The position numbers were made by a program, and so were the translations under genes. Below, piece by piece: positions 29,118 to 41,400 of a stretch of DNA of 64,000 nt. Each line of letters opens with the position of its first letter. Position 1 is the first letter of the stretch. Origin of the DNA: Pomphorhynchus laevis (taxonomy: Eukaryota > Acanthocephala > Palaeacanthocephala > Echinorhynchida > Pomphorhynchidae); contig WNNJ02001380.1 in NCBI GenBank assembly GCA_012934845.2, positions 1 through 64,000 of the forward strand. Direction: 5' to 3'. The notes below the pieces were generated by a model, which saw only the letters and a program-made list of their open reading frames with translations, had not been told where the DNA came from and searched no databases.

Positions 29118-29680
29118 TGAATATGTAGACGCCTCCGCACAACTCGAAAATTTTGTATTGTCAAATTCTTTTCACCCAACTCTAATCGACATGCTAACTC
29201 TGATTTAGCCTCTTTCAAACGTAATTGATCAGCTATGCTCAGATCGCGTAGCAGACGTATAGTCGACCCTTTCAAACGATATGCGCCGTTAAAGATTATG
29301 TGAATAATTTCAGCGGAGTTGAACACTACTTTGAGCAGTCTGGGTCTCAACCCATTACTTATCTTACCGAGACGAAAAGCGGCCTTTATCTTCATGATCT
29401 TAACAACTTCGTCTTGACATTCATGCAATACCACCGAAAGAATGGATTGTAGATGTCCCAAGTCGTCGTCTAATCGTGCCTGGCTATTTATAGCGACAGA
29501 TTCCTTTACGTTTGCAATAATTAAACACTGTTCACGGTTATGAAAATCTTCCCTTCTTCGAGGTACCTGACAACCGCTAGTTGAACATTCCACTTGTACA
29601 CTCTCGAATTTCCTGTTGTTGTCGGTATCCCCTGAGTTTGCTTGCCTACCTCTTGATACATTTTTCTTCTTGGCACACAT
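29051..29680 (-). CDS. LINE family B ORF1 protein
   Basis: A 209-residue intact frame directly upstream of, and overlapping, ORF2. It starts MCAKKKNVSRGRQ. The middle (LGKISNGLRPRLLKVVFNS ... GSTIRLLRDLSIADQLRLKEAKSEL) matches the basic LKVVF/L and RDLS pattern known from ORF1 proteins of invertebrate CR1- and Jockey-type LINEs, thought to bind the element's RNA. No zinc knuckle is visible. The product is inferred from position and pattern. Confidence 0.7.
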   Translation of the reverse strand: MCAKKKNVSRGRQANSGDTDNNRKFESVQVECSTSGCQVPRRREDFHNREQCLIIANVKESVAINSQARLDDDLGHLQSILSVVLHECQDEVVKIMKIKAAFRLGKISNGLRPRLLKVVFNSAEIIHIIFNGAYRLKGSTIRLLRDLSIADQLRLKEAKSELACRLELGEKNLTIQNFRVVRRRLHIHWKGLSDVINPASLLTTLTPSA

Positions 29681-29689
29681 TATCAGGAT

Positions 29690-30010
29690 TCTCGATTCGT
29701 CTTTGATTGTTCAAATATAATTGAACAATTATTGTATGTATTTTATTGTAAGAATTTTAATAACCAAGACTTTTTAACTCCGTTGAAGTAATCGTTGTTA
29801 TCGATGTAATCGTTGTAAACGTTGTAATAGTAGTAATCGATTGTAATTTGTGTAAATAGTTATTTGTTAGCAGCTTAGAATTTCAAACTTGTATAGAACT
29901 GTATTTTGTAAGAGTTTCAATAACCAAGACTTATTTTAATAAGACAATCGGTCTGATTACAAGTGTAAATAGTTATTTGTTAGCAGCTTAGAATTTCAAA
30001 CTAGCTTATA
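29690..30010 (-). repeat. LINE family B 5' UTR with repeated units
   Basis: The block TTAATAACCAAGACTT (with flanking GTAAGA) occurs at 29748-29777 and, with a few changes, at 29908-29935. A 40-bp block (TGTAAATAGTTATTTGTTAG onward) occurs at 29850-29889 and 29963-30002. Repeated 5' UTR units are common in LINEs that carry internal promoters. The first block is shared with the unrelated LINE at 14370-14397. Confidence 0.7.
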
Positions 30011-30079
30011 AATGGATGCTATAAAATTAGCTTATAAATGGATGCTAAAGTCCGACTTAAGACTGACAAGTTTCACCGA

Positions 30080-31300
30080 ATCGGAATCAGAAGAGCAATC
30101 TAGACAGATGCTGAAATCGACAATTACAATAAAATGTAGAATAAAGTGAATGGTTTGATGACAGATCGGTTAGTTCGTGGAAAAATTGGCAAGACGGTTG
30201 ATATGAACCCGGGAGGTAGATGATTGAAAGTTGAAGAAGGAAAACATGAAGATCACAGAGAATTAATTCAAATGTAGTACAAGGTGAGGGAAATCGGATT
30301 TCTCAAGAAACACAGGGATACGAGCGAATGCGACGATTCTGCAAAGATTAGTAGTAGTTGATTTTGTTGAATCGATGAGGCGAGTGAAGTTAAGAAAAAA
30401 ATCCAAAGGAACATCGATTACGGATTGCAAGGTCGTCAGAATAAGTATGCCAGGATTCAGTGAGACATCAAAGATCAAGTGATTGTTGTGCAAAGAGATC
30501 AAGAAGTAAGCAATTTTGTGAAGAATGGAATAAATGTTAATAAGAGTTAGACAAAATTAGCGTTTAGTTTCATTGTTAGCTATAGAAGGAGATGAGGAGG
30601 GGATACATGTCGCCATTAAATTTTTGGACGTAGGTGCACTACACGAAAATTTCTATTTACATTTTTGATGGCAAGATATGACTCGCCATTTACTTCGCGT
30701 CAATGCTTTTCAAGACTAGCAGCAGAAAGTTAAGCGATTTCAGAGGGTGAACAATCGATGTTAATACGACAAGCAGATGATGACACGAGTTTAAACCGTT
30801 TATATATGATATAGGAGGCTTGGATGCGGTTTCTAAGAACAAGATTTAAAATTAGGAGCGATAAGAATCGGTAGCATAAACGGAGGTATTAAGACGATAC
30901 AAAGAATGTTGAGAGACATTACTGAAGAGGGAAAGATTATCGGTAGGAAGGAACGAGCGGGAAGCGGAAACATCGCCATCAATACGGGCTTAAGAAAAAA
31001 TATAAATCAGAGGACTCAATGTTAGAAATAATAATTAACCTATAGTGAGAAGAAAATCGCTTAGGTGGAAATGGAGCAGTAACGGGAGTAGTCGGAATAG
31101 TGTGAAATACTCGGGGATCAGTAGTCGCAGACGTATGAGTGAGATAAAAGTGTATAGACGATTGAAACTGATTACAATTAGATGTATGTACTGATGACGA
31201 ATATATGAGAACAAAATGGGAAGATAGGAGATTATAACGAAAAATGCGCCGTGAAAGCAATGTAAGAATAACATTCAGTATGCTGTAAGCTAATGGCGCA
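30080..31300 (-). mobile_element. LINE family A fragment (N terminus and endonuclease)
   Basis: The minus-strand sequence near 30830-30240 parallels the 20.1-19.8 kb part of the large family A copy. A CLTESWHTYSDDLAIR-like stretch is followed by RIVAFARIP, aligned to the copy's DILCITESWHSDSDDLAIR and ALVRITN. The part at 31274-30979 is Ser/Phe/His-rich on the same strand and may be its upstream region. It is heavily decayed. Confidence 0.6.
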
Positions 31301-31479
31301 AATAGATGATGAGCAGGTGGCCTTTCACATAAGCGGTGCTGGCAATATGAAACTCCTATTGCACTACATTGTAACGATATATTTTAAACATAATCGTTCG
31401 ATACTGGCATCGAAGGATGGATAGTCATATCAATAGCTATCTCGTGTAAATTATCGCAATAGGAACGTACAAATAAAAA

Positions 31480-32045
31480 AGGATTTATTTTTACGTGTCA
31501 AATGCGTGTCGGCGCACGCTTACATGACCACCAAAAAAATCTAAATCATGTGCCGATAAGGTGGGAACGGATAATGTATTTCAATGTAACAAATGAGGAA
31601 TCGCGGCTTACGTCGAAAGGGAGCTGATTCCAGACGCGGGGAAGAGTGGAATGGAATGGAGACTGAGATGTGGGAAACAACGTGGATACTTTGGTCTAGA
31701 GAAATGACAAATAATCATAGAGATTGATGCTGCAAGGCGAAGAGGAGCGAGCAAGGATTGAGTTAAAAGTATGCCAGAGAGATTTAGAGTTGAATGAAGT
31801 GATGATTTTATGCTGCCAGAAGGAGTTACATTTAGTACGTAGTAGGTTGAGATGGGACCGGCGAAGAGCAGGATAGGAATCACGGAGAGACGGAGAGATC
31901 AAGCGGATATTACGTCTGAGAGCGATGATAGACTTGAATAGCATGACGGAGTCAACGCTTTGAGAGTAGGCATATCGCAAGCTACTTGCTGTGTGGTAAA
32001 GGTAAAGTCCGTTTGACGTACACGGGTCTTTGTCCTTCACATTAA
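31480..32045 (-). mobile_element. LINE family A fragment (linker plus 3' tail)
   Basis: On the minus strand, RRSHLNLLRTKCNSFWQHKIITSF ... LWHTFNSILARSSSP (32040-31696) matches the family A linker at 19.1 kb (RRSHIILIRTKRTLFWRNQLESF ... WIVLNSILSRSS). After an internal deletion the fragment ends in a 3' tail (31552-31480) containing GTAAGCGTGCGCCGACACGC. That tail also ends the opposite-strand copy at 32.85 kb. Confidence 0.72.
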
Positions 32046-32239
32046 AAATATCAAACTTGTATCACTCGATATTGTAAAGGAGTAGTATTATCAGTAGATA
32101 GTTAGAAAGTAATAGTGTAATAGTGTAAATGTATGACACGATCATCACTGTTAATCACTTTATTGGACAATAAAGTGATTAACAGTTGAAGGAAAATTAT
32201 TAAAGATCACCTAGCAGATCAATCGGATCAGGAAGTGTC

Positions 32240-32940
32240 GATTTATGGTTTTTAAGCAATTCAAATCAATTATGTTATCTTTAACTGTCGCGGACCTCGT
32301 CCGCGACAAGGTCCGCTCGTCTAACTTAATTCTCCGTGACATCATCCGTATCCGCCCCCTTATCGACTTCCGTTCCTGTATGTATCTTCTTTCATCGCTT
32401 CTTTTCCCCGAAATCGATTGCTGTCTCAGCCTTTTCACCAATTTTTCAAAATCCATCATCCTACCCATACAACGCATCATCAACTCCCCGTTCGAGTGCT
32501 CCTAAGTCTCCGTCGCTTTTACCATACATCCACATATCTTGCTCAACTCTCCTGGCCTACCATTCACATCCGCACACAACTCCGCCTTCTCGCAACTTTT
32601 CGTCGCATCGCTGTCGGCTCCCCATCGTTTATCCACCTCCATTTCTTAGACGACACTCGCCCCACCTTTCTATCAGTGCGTTCCCGTAATTCCCTCTTAC
32701 TCTACGTTCCCAATTACTCTAACAACTACGGTCTCCGATCCTTCCTCGTCGCCGCCCCATTCGCATGGAATCAGCTCCCATTCGACGTCCGCCGCGCTCC
32801 CTCCTTTATTGCATTCAAATGCCGCATCCGTACCCACCTACTCGAAACATGATTTAGATTTTTTGTTGTTGTGGTCATGTAAGCGTGCGTCGGCACGCAT
32901 TTGCCACGTAAAAATAAATCGTTTTTAAATGATTTATCTG
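32240..32940 (+). mobile_element. LINE family A 3' end
   Basis: The plus-strand C-terminal region of a LINE. It contains DKVRSSNLILRDIIRIRPL and, in the next frame to 32852, LDDTRPTFLSVRSRNSLLL, VPNYSNNYGLRSFLVAAPFAWNQLPFDV. These match the C-terminal tail of the family A copy at 17.4-17.9 kb. The ORF end is followed by a 3' UTR with a GCGTGC/GCACGC hairpin near 32884-32900. It is a 5'-truncated insertion, head-on to the piece at 31480-32045. Confidence 0.75.
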
Positions 32941-33029
32941 ACGAACAAAAATTAACCATATTGATAAAGCACATATCGGGGCAAGTAGAAGAAAGTGGAT
33001 AATTTATTAGGCTATAATGGAACAATCAA

Positions 33030-33980
33030 CATACAAGTCCACTAAAAGTTCGGTAGATAACAATTTTATTTACAATGCATTGAGGATCATGGAACAGAAA
33101 GATGCAAGAGCGCACGGCAAAATAAGCAATTATTTTAGAAATTCTAAATGTTATTTATTTTTATAGCCTGTTCACTATTTAATTTAGATAAATCTTACTG
33201 TCTAAATTTAAATAATTTTATATAATATTATAGATATTATTTTATTTAAACCGTATCACTTTTTATTACATATAAATTACATCATTTTGTTGCTTTCTTT
33301 GACGTATATATATTCACAAGATTGCCATTTAATCAACAAAAAAGCAATATACAATAACAAAAGCGACACTTTTGATATTATTTACAGTAAATTAGAGAAA
33401 AGCGAAATAAAAAGGCTAATTTATGAAAGAATTCAGAAGTTTTTCTATTTTATATAACCCGCTAATTTAAGGGCTTTTATTATACTAAAGGATAGTATAT
33501 TATCTAGAAAAGAAGTGAGTGATCACCGCGTGATATCAAAATTATAGGGTATAAACAAAAATTAAATAAAAAATAAATTTTTATCAAAGAATACTTTCCA
33601 ATTGAGTTTATAAATGCCAAAATTTAAGTTTTACATAACTTTTTAGGATAACATATGAACATTCCATCCCACGTATCATCATTCTTTATCTGACTGTTAC
33701 TTCACACTATCTTTAATTTTCCTATTTTATTTTTCTTCGTATGTGATTTTTTTAATTTGTCATTAATATAAAGAATATTTATATTTTAGCATATGCCTTC
33801 ATATTCTAAAGCATTCATGTGTCTTCATACTTTTTGCATGTCTTCATATGCAAAAAAGCTTTATTATTATATAATAAAAAGTTAAATATGAAAAAAGTTA
33901 ATTATGATTTAAATATATTGCAATATAATTGCTTCATAAACGCAACATATGAACGTAGTGATTTAAATTAATTTCGAATA
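33030..33980. other. AT-rich spacer, no gene seen
   Basis: About 950 bp of AT-rich sequence with no ORF or repeat family that I can recognise. It separates the LINE cluster from a Penelope-like copy. Confidence 0.4.
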
Positions 33981-33984
33981 AATT

Positions 33985-36450
33985 TTAAATTTAATTATGT
34001 TTTTACACCTAAAATGTTAAGATGTTCAAATTACAATAAAAAATATACACTGACCATAAAATTCATTAATAAATGTATAGATAACATAAATATAGGTAGA
34101 CTTTTAAATAATTTTAAAAGTAAAGAAATAAAAGAAGCAGATCTAAGTAAATATATTCCTAAAATAAGGTATAAGTTGTTACCGCCATGAGGACAAAAAA
34201 TTTGTAATTTTAATAAAGAATTGAAATCAATACGTAACGATAATATTAGAAACATAATGGAAACAGAATGCAATTGTAAAAGTCTTAGTTTTGATAAAAT
34301 AAATGAACATATATGTACCCATAATCTAGAATTAATTGAAAATTGTGAATAGAAGAAAATGCTATCAAAAGGGTATAAATAGAAATGAACGATAAAAATA
34401 AAATTTAAAATTCGTTAAAATAATGACTTAAATTCTTACTTAGGTAAGCCGAATAATAGAGAAAGCTTAAATACATCAAAGATTAGAATTTTGAAAGATT
34501 ATATATTTGATGAAATTAAATGGGTATAAAAATAAAAATAAATTTTACTGTTTTTGAATTAAAAAATAACATGAAATAATAGGGTCAGATTTAAGTAAAT
34601 ATATTCCTAAAATAAGATATAAACTCCTACCGCCATGAGGACAAAAAATTTGTAATTTTAATAAAGAATTGAAATCAATATGTAACGATAATATTAGAAA
34701 CATAATGGAAACAGAATGCAATTGTAAAAGTCTTAGTTTTGATAAAATAAATGAACATATATGTACCCATAATCTACATATTAATTGAAAATTGTGAATT
34801 AAGGAAAATGCAATCAAAACGGTGTAAATATAGATTAAATAATAACAACGACAAAAATAAAATTTACAATTCGTTATATAATGACTTAAATGCTTAGACT
34901 CAGTTAGCTGATTTGATTACTTAGTAAGCTGATTAATAGTGAAAGCTCGAATATATCTAAGATAAATATTTGGAAAGATTATAATGACTTAAATGCTTAA
35001 TTTGAATAAAAAATACAATAAAGACTTAAATGTCTTAAGTCGCTGTAACGTAGGAACGTAGTGATTTAAGTTTAGAAACAATTATTACAAGTCATTGTTC
35101 TATAATGGATAAGAAGGGTATAAAAATTGAATCAGATAATAAAACTATACCTATATTATATTGGAATTTAAAATTACATAATCCAAATACAAGCCACTGT
35201 TCTATAATGGATAAAAAGGGTATAAAGGTTGAATTAGATAATAAAACTATAACTATATTTTATTGGAATCCAAAATTAAATAAAAATACAATTAAACCTA
35301 GGTTCATATGTAGTGATTTTAAATGGACATTAAAAACATTTTCTGTTTATATGAATAAAATACTTAAAGTAATCTAGATTTATAGTAGATTAGTAGTGGA
35401 TTAAAGTAGATTATAAGTAGTGGATTAAAGGAGATTATAATCTACTTAAAGTAGATTATGAATATTATAGTAGATTTATAGTAGATTAAAGTAGTGATTT
35501 TAAATGGACATTAAAAACATTTTCTGTTTATATGAATAAAATACTTAAAGTAATCTAGACAAATTATACAAATCTAGATTTAGTAGATATTAAAGAAGCG
35601 TTAGTAAAATTAATTAATTTTATATTCGGGAAAGATATACATATACATGTTATAATAATTATTACGTCTATCTAACAAAAATTAAACCATAAGGTAAATA
35701 TAAATATATGGATAAAATTGAATTATTAGAATCCTTAAATATTTTAAATAATAAAATAATAGTAAATTATAAGATTTAGCTTACTAAATTATTATTTAGC
35801 ATAAGATCGAATATTTATCTTTTATCTTTTATCTTTTAATATTTTTCTTTTATTATTTAATAATATAATAATATTTATATAAATTAATAATATTTATTAT
35901 GTTAATAATATTTTATTATACATATTTACATATAAAAATATTATAATTACATATATATTATATGTATTACATTTATATTAATAAATATAAATTGTAAATA
36001 TAATATAAAATTTATAAAATATATAATTGTAGACATTATTTGTCTACATTTAAATATGTCTACATCATTCATGCCAACGTCTTAACTATATGTTTTAGCT
36101 GCATCTAAATATTCAAGAGTTATCTGATCCCGATTGTAAATACATCTAATTACAGTTTAGTGTTAATGATGACCTGTTTTAACTTTTGTTCCAGCCGAAC
36201 TTGCATAAAATCTTATGTAATTATTTATTATTTATCTTTACTTTTATTGACTTTTATTTTAAATTGCATCGTTATATAAATATAAAATAATTATAATTAT
36301 ATGTCATTATCCTGCATTTGGCCCCAATGCTATGTTGGTTCGAGTAATAGGGGCCGAAACTTGATAGCATATCAGTTTCACTTGATGACCTCTAATCCTT
36401 ATTCTGATACAACGTCTGTTATCTTTTGGTCAATTCATAAAAATAACTTT
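33985..36450 (+). mobile_element. Penelope-like element, rearranged copy
   Basis: A plus-strand copy of the main Penelope-like family in this window. The N-terminal block (DLSKYIPKIRYKLLPP ... ECNCKSLSFDKINEHICTHN) is present at about 34140-34345 and again at 34590-34790. The block before RT (HCSIMDKKGIKVELDNKT, PILYWN-like) occurs twice in tandem at 35090-35290. A 60-bp stretch ending in AATACTTAAAGTAATCTAGA is duplicated at 35320-35370 and 35494-35560. The RT core is largely missing, and the family's conserved 3' hairpin region is at 36320-36430. The copy is a mosaic of duplicated and deleted pieces. Confidence 0.75.
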
Positions 36451-36539
36451 TATTTTAAATTTCAATTTAAAATGAAAGTTATTTTAAAAGTTATTCTTCT
36501 CCATACCTCTAGTTTTTGTGCTAGTGCCGGCGCCAGGTT

Positions 36540-39000
36540 ACATGTTTTCAAATCATCATCGATGGTATCCATCCATCTTTACTTAGGGCGGCCACGAGGT
36601 CGTACGCCTTGAACGATTGGCTCGGCTCGGCATACTGCTGTTTTGTCAGCCCTGTGAATGTGTCGAACCATCGTAGTCGATGTTCCCTCGCCTTGAGGTT
36701 TATTTGCGTGACACCGAAAAGTTGGCGGATGTTGGTATTCGGAATCCTATCTAGACATGTTACTCCATAGGACCAGCGCATCATATTCATCTCCATGGCG
36801 TGTAATTTTCTTTTGGCGTCTGAATTTGATGGCCAGCATTCTGTGCCTGCAATGCAACCGGTCTCACTACTGTTATGTACATTTTGACTTTAAGCTTTAG
36901 TGGCTTCGTCGGTCACATAACATTCCTGAAAGGCCTCGCCATTTTAGCCAAGATGCGTTAAGGCGCCCCTTTACATCCTTATTTGTTGTACAATCCGACG
37001 AGAAGTGTGACCTCAGGTATTAGAAGGTAGTACACTTTTCGAGTGACTGCCCGTTGATCTCGATGGAGCCAGGTGTTTGATATCCAAGCTCAAGATACTC
37101 AGTTTTACTAATGTTCAGCTGGAGTCCGTATTGTGATAGGCGATCAGACCAGTTTTGGACTTGCTGTTTGAGGTTTGCACGTGTTTGTGGAGCAAGCATA
37201 ATATCGTCTGCATATAAGAGGGCCCATTGGACATCGTTATTCAGTTTAGAAGTAATTGTATCAATACATAAGATGAATAAGCAAGGGTGACAGTGCACTG
37301 CCCTGATGTATGCCGATTGTGATCGGATATGGTTTGGAATCACCGGTAGCACAGCGTACTATGCTGGTCGTGTTTGATTACATGAGCTTAATTCAGGCAA
37401 CATACTCCTCTAGGACACCGTGTTGTCGCAAGGAGTGCCAGATAAGAGAATGTGGCACCCGATCAAAAACCTTCTCCAAATAAATGAAGACCATATGTAA
37501 ACTCTGCTGCTTTTCTCGGTGATTTTCCATCAATATCATTGCTGCTTGTATGGCATCTGAGGTTGATACATTTTTGGCAAAACCACACTGGTTAACGGCG
37601 ATGTTAGTAAGAGCCATTAGTCTTTTGTCCAGGACATGCTCAAAGATTTTCATCGTGTGGGATAATTGCCGGACAAGGCGATAATAGCTACAGCTAACAA
37701 TGTCACCTTTCTGTTTCCAGATGGGAATTGTAAACGATCTTTGCCATGATTTAGGTACCTCGCACTGTGTAATTATTTTATTGAAAAGATGCGTGAGAAA
37801 AGCCTGCGAGTCCCGTGAGTTTCCAAACCTCGACAGGAATTCCATCTGGTCCGGTAGCTTTTTCGATTTCATTTTCTTTATTGACTCAGCTATTTCTGCG
37901 GTTGTGATCTCCGGGACTGGTCCAGAGGTACATGTCTCCATGGATAAATCAGAATGGGGGAATTCTATGTTGCTTATTTTGTTGTAATGTTCACGCCATC
38001 TGTCCTGAATTTCTCTATCATCTCGCAGTATAGTTCCATATTTACTCTTGATTTGGGCAAAGTGAATGATGTCTTTGGCGGCATTTGATCGAGACCTTGC
38101 AAGGCGGTATATATCACATTTACCTCCGAGGGACTCTAGATTATTGTACAGGTCTGTGATTTAACTGTTTTTGCTTACTGCCACTTTCGTTTGTGAACCA
38201 CGTTTGTTTGTCAATAAACTTTCGACCTGGCTTGGTGACTCCGAGGATCGGTCGCGCTGCATTGGATATAATTCGGGCGACAGATTCCAAAAACGTTTAC
38301 ATCCTCTGTTAATAATGTGGTCTGGAGAGCCAAATGGAGAACAGGGGTTAGTTTATATCCACATTCTCGATGTTTCCACCATTAATATGCGTATGTTTAG
38401 TCGTAGGGAGTCTGTTAATTGGCGTTGGTATTAAAGTATCCCTTACCAGAGGGAGGTGTTGACTAGCGACTAGTTCGGAGGGAATCACTTTGGTGTTCGT
38501 GACTAGTTTTAGATAGTTTCGGCGGCATGCCCAAAAACTGATCTGCGCCTTGTGGTTTCCACTGGAGTACGTGACTAGGTGAGAGTTTCGTTTGGCGAAG
38601 AAAGTATTGCACAGTGCAAGGTCTTGTGCTTGCGCCTAGTCGAGGATCCTTGCTCAATCTTCATTCAGAGTTCCGATACCCAGGCCACTTTGGTGTCGTT
38701 AGAACGAGGGATGTTCGGAGCCGACATGGTAGTTTAGGTCTCCGCCCACGAAGACAATTTCATCTTTCTTAACGGATTGGGTCACGTCGCTGAGTCTGCT
38801 AAAACCCGACTTTCTCTTCGTCGGAGCAATCTTGCCGGTTTTCGATAAGCATCTTCAAAAAATTCGGATCTACTTCCTACAAGTATATTTAGGCTTCACT
38901 GAAAATAAACAACTTTCAACCATATGCAACTGATGAGTAGTTAAGGGCGTTCGAATCACTTTTTTAAAGTACATAATGTTCGCCGAATTACAGGCAGGAG
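36540..39000 (-). mobile_element. RTE-like LINE, broken
   Basis: Minus-strand order: endonuclease remnant near 38780-38700 (DEIVFVGGDLNYHVGSEHPS); its continuation at 38657-38463; RT at 37941-37393 (WQRSFTIPIWKQKGD, NQCGFAKNVSTSDAI, FIYLEKVFDRVPHSLIWHSL); the motif C region at 37352-37020 (WALLYADDIMLAPQ, LQLNISKTEYLEL); and a tail at 36796-36548 (MRWSYGVTCLDRIPN, REHRLRWFDTFTGL). The endonuclease GDLNxHVG and the tail with LRW are hallmarks of RTE-clade LINEs. Several frameshifts and a deletion around motif B leave it non-functional. Confidence 0.78.
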
Positions 39001-39640
39001 TGAACAGTCGATTCCTGTGGCATTCTGTTCTTCGTCGGTCGACCAGGCGGAATGCCTGGTTAGAAGCAAATGCAATCCCTTCTTGGGGTATAACATTTCT
39101 TTTACAATGATAGACTGCGACGATCTATCATATCCACATTGCAACGAGTGCCATCAATAGGGGGCACTGCTCTAGGCCCCGTTTCTGTGAAGTTTGCGGC
39201 TCCGTCGATGTACATGAGGGGAAATGTTTTCTTCCCCCTTAGTGCTCTAATTGTGGGAGCCAACAGCCGTCCTGATCGAGGAAATGTCCTGTCTTCAAGG
39301 AGTATAAGCTGCGACAGTGGTGCACCGGACGGACCGGCACACTTCGCCGATGCATGGTCCAATCCAAGCGGGTCTAATGACGGATGAGGGTACCATCAAA
39401 CTTATGGATTCCATACTACAAGCCTACAAGGATGACATTCAAGTGCTAACGAAACATCTGTTAAAGAAATTCAATTAAATACGCTCTCCGCCGTCAACGA
39501 CTACGTCGAAATCGAGAAAACATCCGATTTATAATAAAAGACCTTCGTCAAAACAGAGTATGGCCTCTCTTAAGCTGGTCAGAAAGGATATCAATCGTGG
39601 GGAAGTAGCCTTAAAGGGAAATGAATAAATTGGCCGTGGG
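39001..39640. other. Moderately GC-rich stretch, unassigned
   Basis: Open frames exist on both strands around 39102-39387, but neither has motifs I recognise. The base composition resembles LINE DNA more than host DNA, so it is probably the 5' remainder of the RTE-like LINE or of the next, plus-strand LINE. Confidence 0.35.
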
Positions 39641-41400
39641 CTAGTGTTTTCTCTCAGTGGGGCTGAGAGTGAGAAAGGCAACCTTCTCTCTCCTTGTTCC
39701 TGCTAGGGGGTAGGCATCCCACTCCAGCTAACGTAACACAATGCAAAGTAATCAAGTGCCTTTTTCACTGAATATCCTCTAGTGGAATTCGGGAGGTGCT
39801 TCTGCCCTTAGCCTTCTATCTGGAAGAGACACAGATGTTATATTCCTCCAGAAGACGCGGTCTATCCGTCTCCCCCAGGACATTACTAGATTTATCCCTA
39901 AGCACAGTTGCACCCATTTTACTCCGCACATAACCTCATTTCACTCCTCTTCATCTCAAGGTCTTTTAACCCTGGTTAAATGCTCCTTAAGATCATCCCT
40001 CTTTTTAAACTATTCTTGTCCAGCCCTGTCTTGTTTAGCTATATCACTCTGTAAAAACGGTAAACGCATTAGCATAGCCAATATCTACATAAGACCAGGA
40101 GAGATTCACAAGAATCGTGACCTCCTGGATCGCATTTGGGTAGTGGCTATGATATGTTACTTGGTGACTTCAACGACAGAACTGGTCGTTGGATTAATGC
40201 AGCATTCCGTAAGACAGGGACGACTATCTTATTCACAAACCACCGTCCTCTACCTTATATTGCTCAACAACTAATTATTTCCTCGATATATTACTGCCTC
40301 ATAAAATGTGGTGTTGAAACACATCTGCACGGAGCAGTCGCGCCAACAACATACCACCTATCATGACCTAATTCGTTGGCGGATAGAGGAAGATACGTTG
40401 CCTGTGAGAAGGTTCCATTTTGATCCTACCAGAGTGTTTTTATTTCAGGCAGCTATCCAACTCTTTCCTCGAATTGGTAACGAGAGTCTAACCGAATTTA
40501 ATACCTACCTATCTTCGCAAGCTACCGCGATTCTATCGACTACCTATAAAGGTCGCATATACAATCCCACTCCGACGAAACTCAAGGTCCTAGCAAAATT
40601 GCTTCACATGCCCAATCTCTCTGTTTCTGCCAGACAGATCCTCTCGAATAAATACTTGAGCTCTAGATATAGGTCCCAGCTGAGTAGTTATAAGGGCGAG
40701 TTTAGCTCATCTTTACCCTTCTCAGTCTTCCTTTTAAAAGATATTCAAGAAAGAGAAGTTTGTCAAAGGGCGCTCGGTTCATTCAGCAATTGGCGAAGTT
40801 CATCAGTTTTGTCGGGTTAACAGCCATCAGCTCGCTGTGGCTATTATTCTCGATTTTTCTGCAGGATTTGACCGTATCTCTATTCCATTCGTTATCTCCT
40901 CTCTCAGGTTCGTCGGGCTGTCTGCGAGAATTGTTAGCAGGGTGGAGAGATTGCTGTATATCAAGCGGTTCTACTATAAAGACCATCCTGATTCACGTCA
41001 GTTCTACCCTATTAAGGGTTGCCTCAAGGTTCATCACTTTCTCCAATCTTATATCTTGCAGCCCTATTATTTTATACAAGACTTTTAAACGTGATCAACA
41101 TCTAATATCATCAATATCATCATCGTGGTATACGCTGATGATACCACAGCCCTGTTCTCTGGACGCGGGTGCGAAGATATAGTCTCGGACATTAAGACCA
41201 GTTAATTAAATCAAATCTTATCTTTAACTCTTCAAAATCGCAGGTGGTCGTTTTTCATGTCAACCCTGTCACTAAGAAAACAATTGAAGAGACTAGTAAT
41301 ATCATCTCTATCTCCCATATTTACTAATCAACCGCTCCCTACCTTCACATGTCGAGTAAAATACCTGGAGTTCACCGATTTTGTGAACCCCAGGGAAGGG
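39640..41400 (+). mobile_element. I-like LINE, broken
   Basis: On the plus strand the endonuclease begins near 39770 (ILWNSGGASALSLLSGRDTDVIFLQ, with IANIYIRPGE near 40080) and continues as YDMLLGDFNDRTGRW (40148-40190). After a linker, RT is recognisable at 40837-41170: AIILDFSAGFDRISIPFVISSL (motif A) and VVYADDTTALFSGRG (motif C), with a damaged motif B between. Reading frames change several times. The order LGDFN endonuclease, DFSAGFD and YADDTTAL suggests the I-like/R1-like group. The family is inferred from these motifs only. Confidence 0.72.

Larger units (their letters stand above)
26000..30010 (-). mobile_element. LINE family B (CR1/Jockey-like), almost full length
   Basis: The best-preserved LINE here. 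In minus-strand order: a 5' UTR with internal repeats (about 30010-29690), ORF1 (29680-29051), ORF2 (29117 onward) and a short 3' UTR to about 26000. ORF1 and ORF2 overlap by 67 bp in different frames. ORF2 stays open through endonuclease and RT and shifts frame once near 26760-26810, just after the RT core. This points to recent activity of the family in this genome. The two ORFs are listed separately. Confidence 0.85.
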
